Positions 9,316 through 18,556 of a DNA stretch of 62,385 nt are shown here, piece by piece. The DNA lies in the NCBI GenBank assembly GCA_023424965.1, contig JAFADI010000132.1, positions 1 to 62,385 on the forward strand, read 5' to 3'. Both the position numbers and the translations under genes were made by a program. The stretch comes from Bacillota bacterium. GTDB lineage: Bacteria > Bacillota > Clostridia > Acetivibrionales > JAFADI01. How positions within the stretch are numbered: position 1 is the stretch's first letter; each line of letters starts with the position of its first letter. Under the pieces are notes generated by a model. That model did not search any database and was not told the DNA's origin. It saw only the letters and a list, made by a program, of their open reading frames with translations.

Positions 9316-10182
9316 ATGGGGGATGCAAACAGGAAGGTAAAAGTCGCGGCCTTGTCCATAATTTCAAATGTAACGCTGATACTTTTAAAAGTAACTGCGG
9401 GAATATTGAGCGGTTCGGTCAGCATAATCTCAGAAGCAATCCATTCCGGCATGGACCTTCTGGCGGCCATCATAACCTTTTTCTCCGTGAGGCTTTCGTC
9501 AAAGCCGGCAGATAAAGGCCATCCCTATGGACATGGGAAAATAGAAAATGTTTCAGGCGTTGTGGAAGCGCTGCTCATATTTGCCGCCGCCTTTTTCATC
9601 ATCAAAGCGGCCGTGGAAAAAATGATGCACCCGGGGGAAATGGGAGAAACAGCCGTTGCCGTAGGAGTTATGATGATTTCCGCGGCGGCCAATGCCATCG
9701 TCTCCAAAAAATTATACAAGGTGGCAAAAGAGGAGGATTCAGTGGCTCTGGAGGCGGATGCTTTGCATCTGAAAACCGACGTATATACCTCGCTGGGGGT
9801 GGGAGCAGGCCTTGTGCTCATAAAATTGACAGGGCTTTTCATCCTCGATCCCATCGTTGCCATCCTTGTAGCCCTGCTTATAATCAAAGAGGCCTGGTCA
9901 CTGTGCAGAAATGCCTTTTGCCCACTGCTGGACACCAAGCTTTCCGATGAAGAAGAGGAAAAGATTAAAACCATCATCAGAGGGTATAAGGGAAAAGTGG
10001 TGGATTACCACAAGCTGCGGACGCGCAAGTCGGGGAACATGAAGTATATTGATTTTCATATGCTGGTAGACGAGGGCCTTTCAGTGGGAGAAGCCCACGG
10101 GCTAAGTGAAGAACTTGAAAAGGATATCGAAGAGGCGATAAAAAATACAAATGTAAATATCCACATTGAGCCTGCCGGCTGA
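9316..10182 (+). CDS. CDF family metal cation efflux protein
   Basis: The 288-residue cation diffusion facilitator has six predicted membrane segments and a cytoplasmic C-terminal domain. The two site-A HxxxD pairs are visible in EAIHSGMD (about residue 42) and DALHLKTD (about residue 152), and HPYGHGK lies between helices 2 and 3. It exports divalent cations in exchange for protons. The NiCo riboswitch leader implies nickel and/or cobalt as the physiological substrate rather than zinc. GGGAGG precedes the ATG. Confidence 0.93.
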   Translation: MGDANRKVKVAALSIISNVTLILLKVTAGILSGSVSIISEAIHSGMDLLAAIITFFSVRLSSKPADKGHPYGHGKIENVSGVVEALLIFAAAFFIIKAAVEKMMHPGEMGETAVAVGVMMISAAANAIVSKKLYKVAKEEDSVALEADALHLKTDVYTSLGVGAGLVLIKLTGLFILDPIVAILVALLIIKEAWSLCRNAFCPLLDTKLSDEEEEKIKTIIRGYKGKVVDYHKLRTRKSGNMKYIDFHMLVDEGLSVGEAHGLSEELEKDIEEAIKNTNVNIHIEPAG

Positions 10183-10316
10183 AAAGCAGATATTAAAGGC
10201 ACACTATTTTCCTTCAAAGCTCATATTAATATATTGTGTGTACTCGGCTAAAAGCATTTTGGACCCTCCATCTCCGGTAGAAGCCGGATGCTAGTTGAAA
10301 GGAATGGTTTTCACCC

Positions 10317-10655
10317 ATGGCTAGAAACAATATACGGTGCGGAAGCTCAAACAACGATTCTGCTGGCAATGGTAACGGCAATGCACCGGGTTGCGGCTTT
10401 TTTTCCCTGCCGCCGGCGCAGTTTGCAATCCTTGCTTCACTTATAGGAATATTAATTATTGACAATCTGGACCTGGACCAGCAAAATGCCATCGGCAATT
10501 TTATTATGAGCGTAGGTCAGACCATTGCGACTGCATCGGCCCAGGGAGAGCTTTTGCAATCCGGTGACCAGCAGAACATACGCGTGCGGCAGCAAATAAA
10601 GCTGCTGAAAAAACAGCTGGAGGACCTTGAAGCAGAGCTTGACGGCCAGAATTAA
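10317..10655 (+). CDS. Small hypothetical protein with hydrophobic segment and coiled coil
   Basis: The 112-residue protein has a Gly/Asn/Ser-rich start, a hydrophobic stretch (about 33-48, FAILASLIGILIIDNL) and a charged C-terminal coiled coil (about 80-110, QQIKLLKKQLEDLEAEL). I do not recognise the family. AAAGGA lies 13 bp before the ATG, a long spacing. The glycine/asparagine-rich head recalls small proteins of spore-forming Clostridia, but that is only an impression. Confidence 0.6.
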   Translation: MARNNIRCGSSNNDSAGNGNGNAPGCGFFSLPPAQFAILASLIGILIIDNLDLDQQNAIGNFIMSVGQTIATASAQGELLQSGDQQNIRVRQQIKLLKKQLEDLEAELDGQN

Positions 10656-11085
10656 ATACCTTGCTGCCACACAGCATTCAGTTTTCGATTTTGAAGTTTG
10701 TCACAGCCACATCCTTTGCCACGATATATTTTATATAATCAGGCATGGACATTTCCAACTGGGTGGAGCGATCCTGCAGCAGTTGCATGAATGTGCTGCT
10801 GCAAAAGAACAGGAGTAATTTTTTATATTTTGGCATGGCGCTCAGCTCTGAATATTTTGCAGGGAATTCCTGATAACAGTATATTCAAACATAATCACAA
10901 TGTTTCCTTTATGTAAACTAAAGCAAATAAAATGAAAAGCCTCATAAGCAGGCTTTTTAAGTTTTTTAACGCAGATTTCCGGAGAATAATTTGCGGAGCT
11001 TATGTTAAGAGCAGGTACACAAGTGGTATAAATAAGCAGCGCAGGCGATAGGACGGGACATAATAAGGAAAAGGGGATTGACCAT
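10656..11085. other. Intergenic region, no gene seen
   Basis: About 430 bp without a supported gene. The only structure is a hairpin at 10935-10957 that may terminate the upstream gene. The right end holds the AAGGGG ribosome binding site of bcp. Confidence 0.5.
10935..10957. terminator. Hairpin, possible terminator
   Basis: AAAAGCCT at 10935-10942 pairs with AGGCTTTT at 10950-10957, and T-rich sequence follows. It is about 280 bp past the stop of the small upstream gene. Confidence 0.45.
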
Positions 11086-11547
11086 ATGCTTAATGCAGGA
11101 GAAAAGGCTGTTGACTTCACCCTGAAGGACAATAACGGCAAGGCTACAAGTTTATCCGATTTTATCGGAAAGAAGATTGTCCTCTATTTTTACCCCAAGG
11201 ATGATACTCCGGGGTGCACGAAAGAGGCATGCAGCTTTAGGGATGTATATGATGAAATACTTGAAGCAGGAGGAGTAGTGCTGGGTGTCAGCCCCGACGG
11301 ACAGGCTTCCCACAGCAGCTTCAAGGAAAAATTCGGATTGCCCTTCCACCTGCTGTCCGATGAGGACCACAAGGTGGCGGAAGCCTATGGGGCATGGGGA
11401 GAAAAGACGATGTACGGAAAGACATACATGGGTGTGCTACGGTCAACCTTTATTATCGGTGAGGACTTGATCATTAAAAAAGTATTTCCCAAAGTGAGCC
11501 CCGAGGGGCATGGAGAGGAAATATTGCAGGCCTTGATGGGAAAGTGA
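11086..11547 (+). CDS. bcp: Thiol peroxidase Bcp/PrxQ, peroxiredoxin
   Basis: The 153-residue protein is a typical PrxQ-class peroxiredoxin. YFYPKDDTPGCTKEACSF carries the peroxidatic cysteine (C44) and the resolving cysteine five residues later (C49), an intramolecular pair recycled by thioredoxin. It reduces hydrogen peroxide and organic hydroperoxides in the cytoplasm. The gene is monocistronic. A second family member at 25.9-26.3 kb in this window has lost the peroxidatic cysteine. Confidence 0.95.
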   Translation: MLNAGEKAVDFTLKDNNGKATSLSDFIGKKIVLYFYPKDDTPGCTKEACSFRDVYDEILEAGGVVLGVSPDGQASHSSFKEKFGLPFHLLSDEDHKVAEAYGAWGEKTMYGKTYMGVLRSTFIIGEDLIIKKVFPKVSPEGHGEEILQALMGK

Positions 11548-11676
11548 CAAAAATATTTAAAATAAAACAAATCATTTTATTATTCGACAAATTCTTCAAG
11601 TTGATTATTGTATAATAAAGATAGACTCTTTTGCAGTTCATTAAAATGTGATGCATTAAACTTATAGGTGGTTGCT

Positions 11677-12729
11677 ATGAAGAAAAAATGCCGGATAGAT
11701 GAGTGCAGGCCGGGGGATATCATTGCGGAAGACATATATACGGAGGCGGGACAGTTTATCATTCCCGCCAATACCGAGGCCAATGAATATATCCTTGAGA
11801 AAATCAGAAATTTTGGTATAGCCACAATCAACATTGTGGAACGCGTAAAAAACGATGAAAACGCAAGCGTCTCCGCACAGCTGGAAAACCTTATAATCAA
11901 GGATTACAGGAAAAATGTCAAGAAAATTAAAACGGTTCTGAACGGATTGGCATCCGGAAGAAAACTTGACATCGAAACGGCCAATGAGGTGGCGGAATCG
12001 GTTTATAATGACATCTACAGCAATTTTGGAATCCTTGAATGCCTGAACCGGGTCAGAACCTCGGATGAATACACGTATACCCACTGCCTCAATGTTTCCA
12101 TATATTCCATGTTCATCGCCCGCTGGCTGGGTTTTGAAAAAGAAAAGGTAAAGGAAGTGGTCCTTGCAGGACTTCTGCATGATGTGGGCAAAGCCAAGAT
12201 TCCACTGACCGTGTTGAATAAAAAGGGGCCCCTTACGCCACAGGAATTTGAGCTGATAAAGAAGCATTCCACCTACGGGTATGATTATGTGAAAAATATC
12301 GATTCCTTGAGTGAGGACATCAAAAATGCAGTTCTGATGCATCATGAGAAGGAAAACGGTACGGGCTATCCCCTGGGAGTAACCGGTGAAAAGATAGGGC
12401 TGTATGCAAAGATTGTGGCGGTAGCCGATATATATGATGCACTGACCTCCGAGAGGATTTACAGGCCCAAGCTCACCCCTTTCGATACTTTTAAGGAGAT
12501 TGAGAAGGTGGCCGTAGGAACGGGCCTTTACGATCTGAAGATTATTCTTCCCTTTTTATCCAACATATCCGTATACTATACCGGAGCCAAAGTGAGGATG
12601 AATGATGGTAGCATCGGTACCGTAGTATATGTTCCCCCTCATAACATATCCACGCCGGTAGTACAATTGGAGGAAGCCTATGTGGACCTGAAAGACAACA
12701 GTACCCGGAAGATTGTGGCCATCATATGA
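11677..12729 (+). CDS. HD-GYP domain phosphodiesterase
   Basis: The 350-residue protein has an N-terminal all-alpha/beta region without transmembrane segments and a C-terminal HD-GYP domain: LLHDVGKAKIP near residue 170 supplies the metal-binding HD, and HHEKENGTGYP near residue 228 supplies the GYP motif. Such proteins hydrolyse cyclic di-GMP. The ADIYDALTSERIYRP block is intact, so activity is expected. I chose ATG 11677, which follows TAGGTGG, over the GTG at 11668. Confidence 0.9.
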   Translation: MKKKCRIDECRPGDIIAEDIYTEAGQFIIPANTEANEYILEKIRNFGIATINIVERVKNDENASVSAQLENLIIKDYRKNVKKIKTVLNGLASGRKLDIETANEVAESVYNDIYSNFGILECLNRVRTSDEYTYTHCLNVSIYSMFIARWLGFEKEKVKEVVLAGLLHDVGKAKIPLTVLNKKGPLTPQEFELIKKHSTYGYDYVKNIDSLSEDIKNAVLMHHEKENGTGYPLGVTGEKIGLYAKIVAVADIYDALTSERIYRPKLTPFDTFKEIEKVAVGTGLYDLKIILPFLSNISVYYTGAKVRMNDGSIGTVVYVPPHNISTPVVQLEEAYVDLKDNSTRKIVAII

Positions 12730-12805
12730 GATGCCGGTTTGCCGTATTGCTATTAATTCTCCAATAATGTAAAATTTTATTATAATTTCAACAGGGGGGA
12801 TTTCT

Positions 12806-14302
12806 TTGCCGTCAAAATCCGTTGCTTTTCGTGCGCTTCTTGCGCTTATACTTATGGTTGGTTTCTATGTTTTTGCTTTGGCTATCGCAGGAATACTCAT
12901 ATATATACCTTATGCAGAAGTTGCATATGCCCACCGCCTCCATGGAAAAATTGCCTTGTTTTGCGTCGGTGGTGCGTTAATAATTCTTTGGTCTCTGGTT
13001 CCAAGGGTTGAAAAATTTATACCGCCTGGTCCCCGGTTGAACCCGTCCGAGCATCCCGAACTGTTCAGGGAGCTCAATGATATTGCCGGTAAGGTGGGGC
13101 AGGCCATGCCCTCGGAAGTTTTTCTGGTATCGGATGTAAACGCATGGGTAGGTCAGCGCGGAGGAATTATGGGGATGGGAAGCCGGAGGATCATGGGCTT
13201 GGGGCTTCCGCTCCTGCAAATATTGAATATTTCTGAGTTAAGGGCCGTACTGGCACACGAGTTCGGACACTATTACGGCGGAGATACCAAATTGGGTCCC
13301 TGGATCTATAAAACACGGGCGGCCATTGGCAGAACGTTGAAAGGGCTGGCGGGACATAGCTCATTCCTGCAAAAGCCTTTCATGGCATATGGAAAAATGT
13401 TTCTTAGGATTACCCACGCGGTTTCCAGAGCCCAGGAATACAGCGCGGATGGGCTTGCCGCCCGTACGGTAGGAGCAAAGCACCTGATCAGTGGACTGGA
13501 AAAGGTACATGGAGCAGGAATGGCTTTCCAATCTTATTGGGGAAATGAGGTTGTTCCCGTCTTGAATTCAGGATTTATCCCGGGGATGGCCGAGGGATTT
13601 TCCACATATCTCAAGGCCTCGCCGGTAGAAGGCGCCGTATCTGCTTTTATAAAAAAAGAGAAAGAAGACTCGGGAAAAAATCCATATGACACGCATCCGC
13701 CGTTAGGACAAAGAATTTCAGCCCTAAGCCAGTATCCCGGTTTTGAAGAATCCCGGGATGAAAATGCTTCACTGACATTGTTGAACCATATAAGCCAGCT
13801 CGAAACGGAATTACTGGTTTCTCTCGGAGGAGAAGAGAGGGTCAAGGGCCTAAAGCCTATCAGTTGGGCCCGGGTAGGGGAAATGGTTTATTTACCCCTT
13901 TGGGAGGCCCTGGTTACAAAGCATGAAGAGGACATGAGGGGAATTACCCCGGACATGCTGCCGGTCACGTTGGATGCATTGAAGGTGTTTGCGCAAAAAC
14001 TTGTTGAAACAGCCGGTGGGGAATTTCAGTTTGAACAAGGGTTCCGTTATGCCCAAAGTGTGGTGGGCGCCGCATTGGCTATAATTTTTTATGACCGTGG
14101 ATGGAGGCTGCAGGTAGACCCGGGAGAAGATGTGCTGCTAAACAAGGGAAGTCAGTGTATACGTCCTTTTAGTGTTCTGGGCAGGCTGCATTCAGGAGAG
14201 CTATCTGCAAGGGATTGGGAAGTGCAATGTTCTGAGGCCGGAATCAACGGCATGAAGCTCGGAGATGTCAGATTGGGCAAGCGGGAAAATGTACAGTGCT
14301 AA
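12806..14302 (+). CDS. M48 family membrane metalloprotease
   Basis: The 498-residue protein has two hydrophobic N-terminal segments and the zinc site VLAHEFGHYYGGD (HEXXH near residue 150). A later EYSADGLAAR supplies the third ligand glutamate, as in HtpX/Ste24 peptidases. These proteases degrade or process membrane proteins. The C-terminal 150 residues are an extra soluble domain without recognisable motif. The start is a TTG at 12806 with AGGGGGGAT six bases upstream. Confidence 0.88.
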   Translation: MPSKSVAFRALLALILMVGFYVFALAIAGILIYIPYAEVAYAHRLHGKIALFCVGGALIILWSLVPRVEKFIPPGPRLNPSEHPELFRELNDIAGKVGQAMPSEVFLVSDVNAWVGQRGGIMGMGSRRIMGLGLPLLQILNISELRAVLAHEFGHYYGGDTKLGPWIYKTRAAIGRTLKGLAGHSSFLQKPFMAYGKMFLRITHAVSRAQEYSADGLAARTVGAKHLISGLEKVHGAGMAFQSYWGNEVVPVLNSGFIPGMAEGFSTYLKASPVEGAVSAFIKKEKEDSGKNPYDTHPPLGQRISALSQYPGFEESRDENASLTLLNHISQLETELLVSLGGEERVKGLKPISWARVGEMVYLPLWEALVTKHEEDMRGITPDMLPVTLDALKVFAQKLVETAGGEFQFEQGFRYAQSVVGAALAIIFYDRGWRLQVDPGEDVLLNKGSQCIRPFSVLGRLHSGELSARDWEVQCSEAGINGMKLGDVRLGKRENVQC

Positions 14303-14317
14303 AGTAAGAGAGAGTTT

Positions 14318-14343
14318 AAAGGCCGGATACCCATCCGGCCTTT
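14318..14343. terminator. Bidirectional terminator
   Basis: AAAGGCCGGAT at 14318-14328 pairs with ATCCGGCCTTT with a 4-nt loop and flanking A and T runs. It lies between the convergent M48 and helicase genes. Confidence 0.85.
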
Positions 14344-14387
14344 TGCATCCTGCGGTTCTCAATTCCTGGTGAAGCCATATTCTGGGG

Positions 14388-15884
14388 TTACCTGCCGAAT
14401 ACGCGCTGCAATATACGCTGGAGGAATGACCTTTTAGCCGGGGCAGCCTGATGCTGCGGGGCTTGAGCACTCACTTGCGGCTGTGGCGTATGGGGAGGTG
14501 GAGTGTGGGACGCCGTGGGTTTGGCTGCTGTATGGGGCGGCCTGGTTTGCCCGTTTTGAGGCGTCCGTGTTCTGGAAGGCTTATGCCCCGCATTCGCTCC
14601 CGACGGACGGTCTCTACGCTTGTCCGGATGCTGCGGAGGCCTTGTATTGGAGCGCTTCTTTTGCGGTTCCTTCGAAGCTGGTTCTGCAGCAGGCTTGGGA
14701 GGCTTGACTTTCATTGAATTGGCCTGTATCCATTTTTCCGCTTCCGCCCTGCGCTTGTTGAAAGCAGCTTCCGAGGGCAGTTCCTCTTCAGCGATCATGG
14801 CTCCGATGTGCTCTTCTATCTCATAGAGGCTCATGATATCGTCGCCCGTAACCAGTGTGACGGCGCGGCCGCCGTTTCCAGCCCTGCCAGTACGCCCGAT
14901 CCTGTGCACATAGCTGTCTTTCTCCACAGGAACATCATAGTTGATTACCAGAGACAGATCGTCGATGTGAATACCGCGGGAGGCTACATCGGTGGCTACC
15001 AGCAAATGAAATTCCCCCTGCTTGAACTGCTGGATGGTCTTTATCCTTCTGCCCTGGGGGATATCCCCATGCAGCGCCTGGGAGGCGTATCCCTTCCGGG
15101 ACAGAAAGCCTTGAACCTGGTCCACGGCCATGCGCGTGTTGCAGAAAATAATGCAGCTCTCAGGCTGTTCAAGCAGCAACAGGCGGTTTAACTGGGTCCG
15201 TTTTTCGTTCTTCTCCACACGGTAATATACCTGATGGATGGTGTCCACGGTTTTGGTCTGGGATTCAATCTCGATGATCACCGGATGTTTCATGTACTCC
15301 CTGCATATTTTATGGACTTCGGGAGGGATGGTGGCGGAGAAAAGGAGGGTCACCCTGTCTTTGGGAAGTGTCCGGATAATCCTTTCCACCTGGTCCAGGA
15401 AACCCATGTCCAGCATTCTGTCCGCTTCATCAAGGACCAGAAAGCTGATGTGCCTGGTTATCAGATTTCCATGGCGGATGTGGTCAAATACCCGTCCCGG
15501 CGTGCCTGCAACGACGGAAACCCCTTTCTTGAGGGCCTGGATTTCAACATTCATGCTGTGCTGCCCATATACAGCAGTCGTACGGTGCTGCAGGTGTTTT
15601 GACAGCTGTTTGAGGTCGGAATCTACCTGGATTGCCAGCTCCCTTGTGGGAGTCAGAATCAGGCCCTGGGGTCCGGGAGCCGACGGGTCCGTCAATTGCA
15701 GGATGGAAACGCCAAAAACAGCAGTTTTGCCACTACCTGTTTTAGATCGGACCACCAGATTTTCCCGGTTCAAAATATGCGGGATTGCCTTGCTTTGAAC
15801 TTCTGTGGGCTCTTCAAAGCCCATGTCTTCCAACGCCTTTAAAATGGGAGGCGAAATACCCAAATCATTAAAGCTGTTTTTCAT
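14388..15884 (-). CDS. DEAD-box ATP-dependent RNA helicase
   Basis: The 498-residue helicase has all core motifs: SKTGSGKTAVF (Walker A), PTRELAIQ, VLDEADRMLDMG, LFSATIP and HRIGRTGRAG. The RecA-like core ends near residue 375. A 120-residue tail rich in Pro, Lys, Arg, His and Gln follows and is probably disordered RNA-binding sequence, ending in a basic amphipathic LQRILQRVFGR. It belongs to the CshA/RhlE-like group that acts in ribosome assembly, mRNA turnover and cold adaptation; which one cannot be told from sequence alone. Confidence 0.93.
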   Translation of the reverse strand: MKNSFNDLGISPPILKALEDMGFEEPTEVQSKAIPHILNRENLVVRSKTGSGKTAVFGVSILQLTDPSAPGPQGLILTPTRELAIQVDSDLKQLSKHLQHRTTAVYGQHSMNVEIQALKKGVSVVAGTPGRVFDHIRHGNLITRHISFLVLDEADRMLDMGFLDQVERIIRTLPKDRVTLLFSATIPPEVHKICREYMKHPVIIEIESQTKTVDTIHQVYYRVEKNEKRTQLNRLLLLEQPESCIIFCNTRMAVDQVQGFLSRKGYASQALHGDIPQGRRIKTIQQFKQGEFHLLVATDVASRGIHIDDLSLVINYDVPVEKDSYVHRIGRTGRAGNGGRAVTLVTGDDIMSLYEIEEHIGAMIAEEELPSEAAFNKRRAEAEKWIQANSMKVKPPKPAAEPASKEPQKKRSNTRPPQHPDKRRDRPSGANAGHKPSRTRTPQNGQTRPPHTAAKPTASHTPPPHTPQPQVSAQAPQHQAAPAKRSFLQRILQRVFGR

Positions 15885-15923
15885 TCTAATCTTCTTTCGT
15901 TATTGTGATATGATTTCATTATA

Positions 15924-16832
15924 TCATTTACTCCCGTTTTGTTCCATAGGAGGGACGGGTTCAATTTTGTTTCCCGGGTACAGCAGCTTTGCGTAGACAA
16001 AAGCCTGCAAAAATGAGTCGACGGTCAGCTCAAAAGCATGGGTGATCCTCAATACCGGGGGCAGCCAATAGGCCAGCAGCATCAGCGTGGCCACCTGTAC
16101 GAAAATCGCAAAGCCAAGCCATATCCCCAGCGAGGATGTCTTTCCTTTCCACAGGATGATAACGGGAAGTACGGGTAAAAGGAAAAGCAATCCTCGAATA
16201 AGCTGCATTCCGACAATCACCTTCCAATGGGGCAACGTCAGGCCCAGGTTCAGCGAAGGGTCCTGGTAATAAGGCGCTACAATCCGTGAAATGGAAGAGC
16301 CTACGGCATAATAGATAACCGGATAAGCCAGCCAGGCCACGGCGATACGCCACAACCAGCTTTTTCCCGGCCTTCTTCCCCAAAAAACCGGCCATTCTTT
16401 CAGAATGGAGCTGCCGGAATTGGCCGGCTTCCACAACAATGCCACAGCAAGGGAAATGAGGAGTGAGGGAAAGAGGTAGAAAACAACTCCGAATTTAAAG
16501 CTCACCGTGGTTGTGAAGATGATTTGCTCAAGGGTTTGCAGAAAATTTTGAATCATATAGATAAACAAAAAGATGCATAAAAACCGTTCCAAAAAATTTT
16601 GACCCATTCTTTTAAACAATTCACCGGTAATTACCGACGCAGAGAACCAGACAATCATGTAAAGAAGTAAAATGAGAGACTGGTCGAATTCCGGCGGCAA
16701 GGCAGGAGCACTGATCCCGAGAGAGCTTGCCGCCATGCCTCCGATGGTTATCCCCATAAAGCCTGCAACGCATGCGGCAATGCCTTTAAATAGTACGGCG
16801 GTAACATATTTGACAGGTGCTTTTAACGTCAT
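15924..16832 (-). CDS. Polytopic membrane protein of unknown function
   Basis: The roughly 302-residue protein has about seven to eight hydrophobic segments and few charged residues. I do not recognise a family, and no catalytic or transport motif stands out. I chose the ATG at 16832 because GGGGG precedes it by 8 bases; an earlier in-frame ATG at 16853 lacks a good site. It is divergent from the PadR operon. Confidence 0.7.
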   Translation of the reverse strand: MTLKAPVKYVTAVLFKGIAACVAGFMGITIGGMAASSLGISAPALPPEFDQSLILLLYMIVWFSASVITGELFKRMGQNFLERFLCIFLFIYMIQNFLQTLEQIIFTTTVSFKFGVVFYLFPSLLISLAVALLWKPANSGSSILKEWPVFWGRRPGKSWLWRIAVAWLAYPVIYYAVGSSISRIVAPYYQDPSLNLGLTLPHWKVIVGMQLIRGLLFLLPVLPVIILWKGKTSSLGIWLGFAIFVQVATLMLLAYWLPPVLRITHAFELTVDSFLQAFVYAKLLYPGNKIEPVPPMEQNGSK

Positions 16833-17025
16833 TTTTTCTTCCCCCACAAACATTCAGTCTCCAAAACGAGGATCTGTCCCGTAGGGCACTGGTGTCAAAA
16901 CAAGTGGAATGTAACTGTGTGCGGCACGCTGTGGCCGCGTAGTAAATTTTACCATAGAAAATGTCCAATAGCAATCAGCGGTCGTATTTTAACAAAACAT
17001 ATACAAAAATATAGTTAAAATTACT

Positions 17026-17064
17026 TTGACAGATAGAGTAATACGTGATAACATTACTCTATCT
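17026..17064 (+). promoter_or_regulatory. PadR operon promoter overlapped by a perfect inverted repeat
   Basis: TTGACA at 17026-17031 and TAACAT at 17049-17054 are 17 bp apart. AGATAGAGTAAT at 17031-17042 is perfectly repeated inverted at 17053-17064 with a 10-bp spacer, so the operator spans the core promoter. This fits autorepression by the PadR protein encoded just downstream. Confidence 0.8.
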
Positions 17065-17095
17065 GATAGAATAATATTGCACCAGGAGGTACATT

Positions 17096-17425
17096 ATGAT
17101 AAACAGTGATATTATTCGAGGCCATTTGGATTCCATTATCCTGAGACTGATTTTTGAAAAGGACCGTTATGGCTACGAGATATCAAAGGAAATAAGCCTG
17201 AGAACCGATGAACAATTTCAGATCAAAGAAGCTACACTGTATGCCGTGTTTCAAAGGTTGGAGAAAAAAGAGCTGATAGAATCCTATTTCGGAGATATCA
17301 CCTATGGCGCCAGGAGGCGCTATTACCGTATTACATCCCTGGGCAAGGCCTATTACAGGGAACAGGTGGAGGAATGGAGCAAAACCAAGGAGATCATCGA
17401 TATTTTTATGGAGGGATTGAAATGA
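17096..17425 (+). CDS. PadR family transcriptional regulator
   Basis: The 109-residue protein is a short PadR (subfamily 2) winged-helix regulator: ILRLIFEKDRYGYEISKEIS, then IKEATLYAVFQRLEKKELIE and RRRYYRITSLGKAYYREQ. Such proteins repress multidrug or envelope-stress operons and are often released by membrane-active compounds. AGGAGG precedes the ATG. Its stop overlaps the start of the next gene (ATGA), so the three genes form an operon under the palindromic operator. Confidence 0.93.
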   Translation: MINSDIIRGHLDSIILRLIFEKDRYGYEISKEISLRTDEQFQIKEATLYAVFQRLEKKELIESYFGDITYGARRRYYRITSLGKAYYREQVEEWSKTKEIIDIFMEGLK

Positions 17426-17820
17426 AAAAAATCAAGGATTATATAAGCGAAATGTTTAATGATATCCCTGATAGCGAGCAAAAGGAAATTATGAAGCAGG
17501 AGATCATACAGAACCTGGAAGAAAAGGTGGGCGATCTCATGGAGCAGGGAAAAGCGGAAGAGGATGCAATCAACAAGGCCATCATTGACTTCGGCAATAT
17601 TGAGGACATCAGAAAGGAACTCATGGTAAGGCAACCGGTGGGCCCAAATACTGCCGGATTGCAGCTTGGGTTTTCCATCTGGGGCAGCGCGCTCATTATC
17701 GCATTGAGCATATTCATGAACTTTTATTATACGCCTGCCGTCATCTGGTTTGTATATCCCACCTTTGCCGTGCTCTGGTGGCCCCTGGTCATGTTTTTCC
17801 GGTGGCTCAGATTAAAGTAG
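17422..17820 (+). CDS. HAAS-type domain membrane protein with one WWP unit
   Basis: The 132-residue protein begins with a helical HAAS/DUF1700-like domain (about 1-70, with DIPDSEQKEIMKQEIIQNLE), a module commonly encoded after PadR genes and thought to couple PadR to the membrane. Residues 87-125 form two membrane helices containing IWFVYPTFAVLWWPL, the same unit repeated four times in the next protein. The start is the ATG overlapping the padR stop; GGAGGG is 8 bases upstream. Confidence 0.85.
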   Translation: MKKIKDYISEMFNDIPDSEQKEIMKQEIIQNLEEKVGDLMEQGKAEEDAINKAIIDFGNIEDIRKELMVRQPVGPNTAGLQLGFSIWGSALIIALSIFMNFYYTPAVIWFVYPTFAVLWWPLVMFFRWLRLK

Positions 17821-17832
17821 GAGGGAAGGGCG

Positions 17833-18489
17833 ATGAGTAAAAATTCCATTGGGTTTGCTATTGCAGGAAGTGTTCTCTGCATACTGTTTTTTATAACGGT
17901 GAACCTGTCGGTCAACAGTATGGCGGGCACCGGCAGCTTATGGTTTGTTTATCCGGTTTTTGCCGTGGTCTGGTGGCCCATGAGCATGATTTTCCATGCA
18001 AGAGCCGATTATAAAGGATTTGCTGCCGTAAGCAGCTTATTTATCATATTGTTTCTTGTGATTGTCAATTATACCACTTCACCGGAGCATCCCTGGTTCC
18101 TGTATGCTGTTTTTCCCGTGCTCTGGTGGCCTATAACGATGGCTGTGGGCGAAAAGGCAAAAACCCTGACGTATGCGTGGGTTGTCAGCGCGGCTACCAT
18201 CCTTTACTATTCTGCTTTAAATATATTGATATCTCCAGGCTATCCCTGGGCGATCTTTCCCGCATATGCCGTGGTCTGGTGGCCCATAAGCCTCTATTTT
18301 GCTCGGAGGAAAGCGTTTTTCGGCTATTCTGTGGTAGGGAGCGCCATTTCAATACTGTTTTTCGGATTTGTAAATTATTCCTCGTCTTCTCACACCCTCT
18401 GGGCCATTTACCCGGCTTTCTGCATTATCTGGTGGCCCCTTAGCATCTACTATTTCGGATATAAGAAAGCAAAGATATCTGTAAAGTAA
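17833..18489 (+). CDS. Membrane protein of four 51-residue WWP repeats
   Basis: The 218-residue protein has about eight membrane helices made of four tandem copies of one two-helix unit. Each unit ends in a W-x-x-Y/F-P-x-F/Y-x-V/I-x-WWP pattern, and the WWP tryptophans fall at residues 47, 98, 149 and 200, an exact 51-residue period. The upstream HAAS protein has a fifth copy. I do not know a function. Operon context (PadR, HAAS) suggests an envelope-stress or antimicrobial-peptide response. GGAGGGAAGG precedes the ATG. Confidence 0.85.
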   Translation: MSKNSIGFAIAGSVLCILFFITVNLSVNSMAGTGSLWFVYPVFAVVWWPMSMIFHARADYKGFAAVSSLFIILFLVIVNYTTSPEHPWFLYAVFPVLWWPITMAVGEKAKTLTYAWVVSAATILYYSALNILISPGYPWAIFPAYAVVWWPISLYFARRKAFFGYSVVGSAISILFFGFVNYSSSSHTLWAIYPAFCIIWWPLSIYYFGYKKAKISVK

Positions 18490-18490
18490 A

Positions 18491-18541
18491 AAAGGAACAG
18501 GAAAGGACCGGTGTATAATCCACCCTTTTCTATTCCTTTCT
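18491..18541. terminator. Imperfect bidirectional hairpin
   Basis: AAAGGAA near 18491 pairs with TTCCTTT near 18533, with inner pairing GAAAGG/CTTTTC and GGTG/CACC. It separates the WWP gene from the convergent permease gene. Confidence 0.5.
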
Positions 18542-18556
18542 TTATGTCTTCTGCTT

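Noticed and set aside
17833..18489. CRISPR or DNA tandem repeat in the WWP gene
   Set aside because: The periodicity is at the protein level; the DNA units are diverged and there are no spacers.
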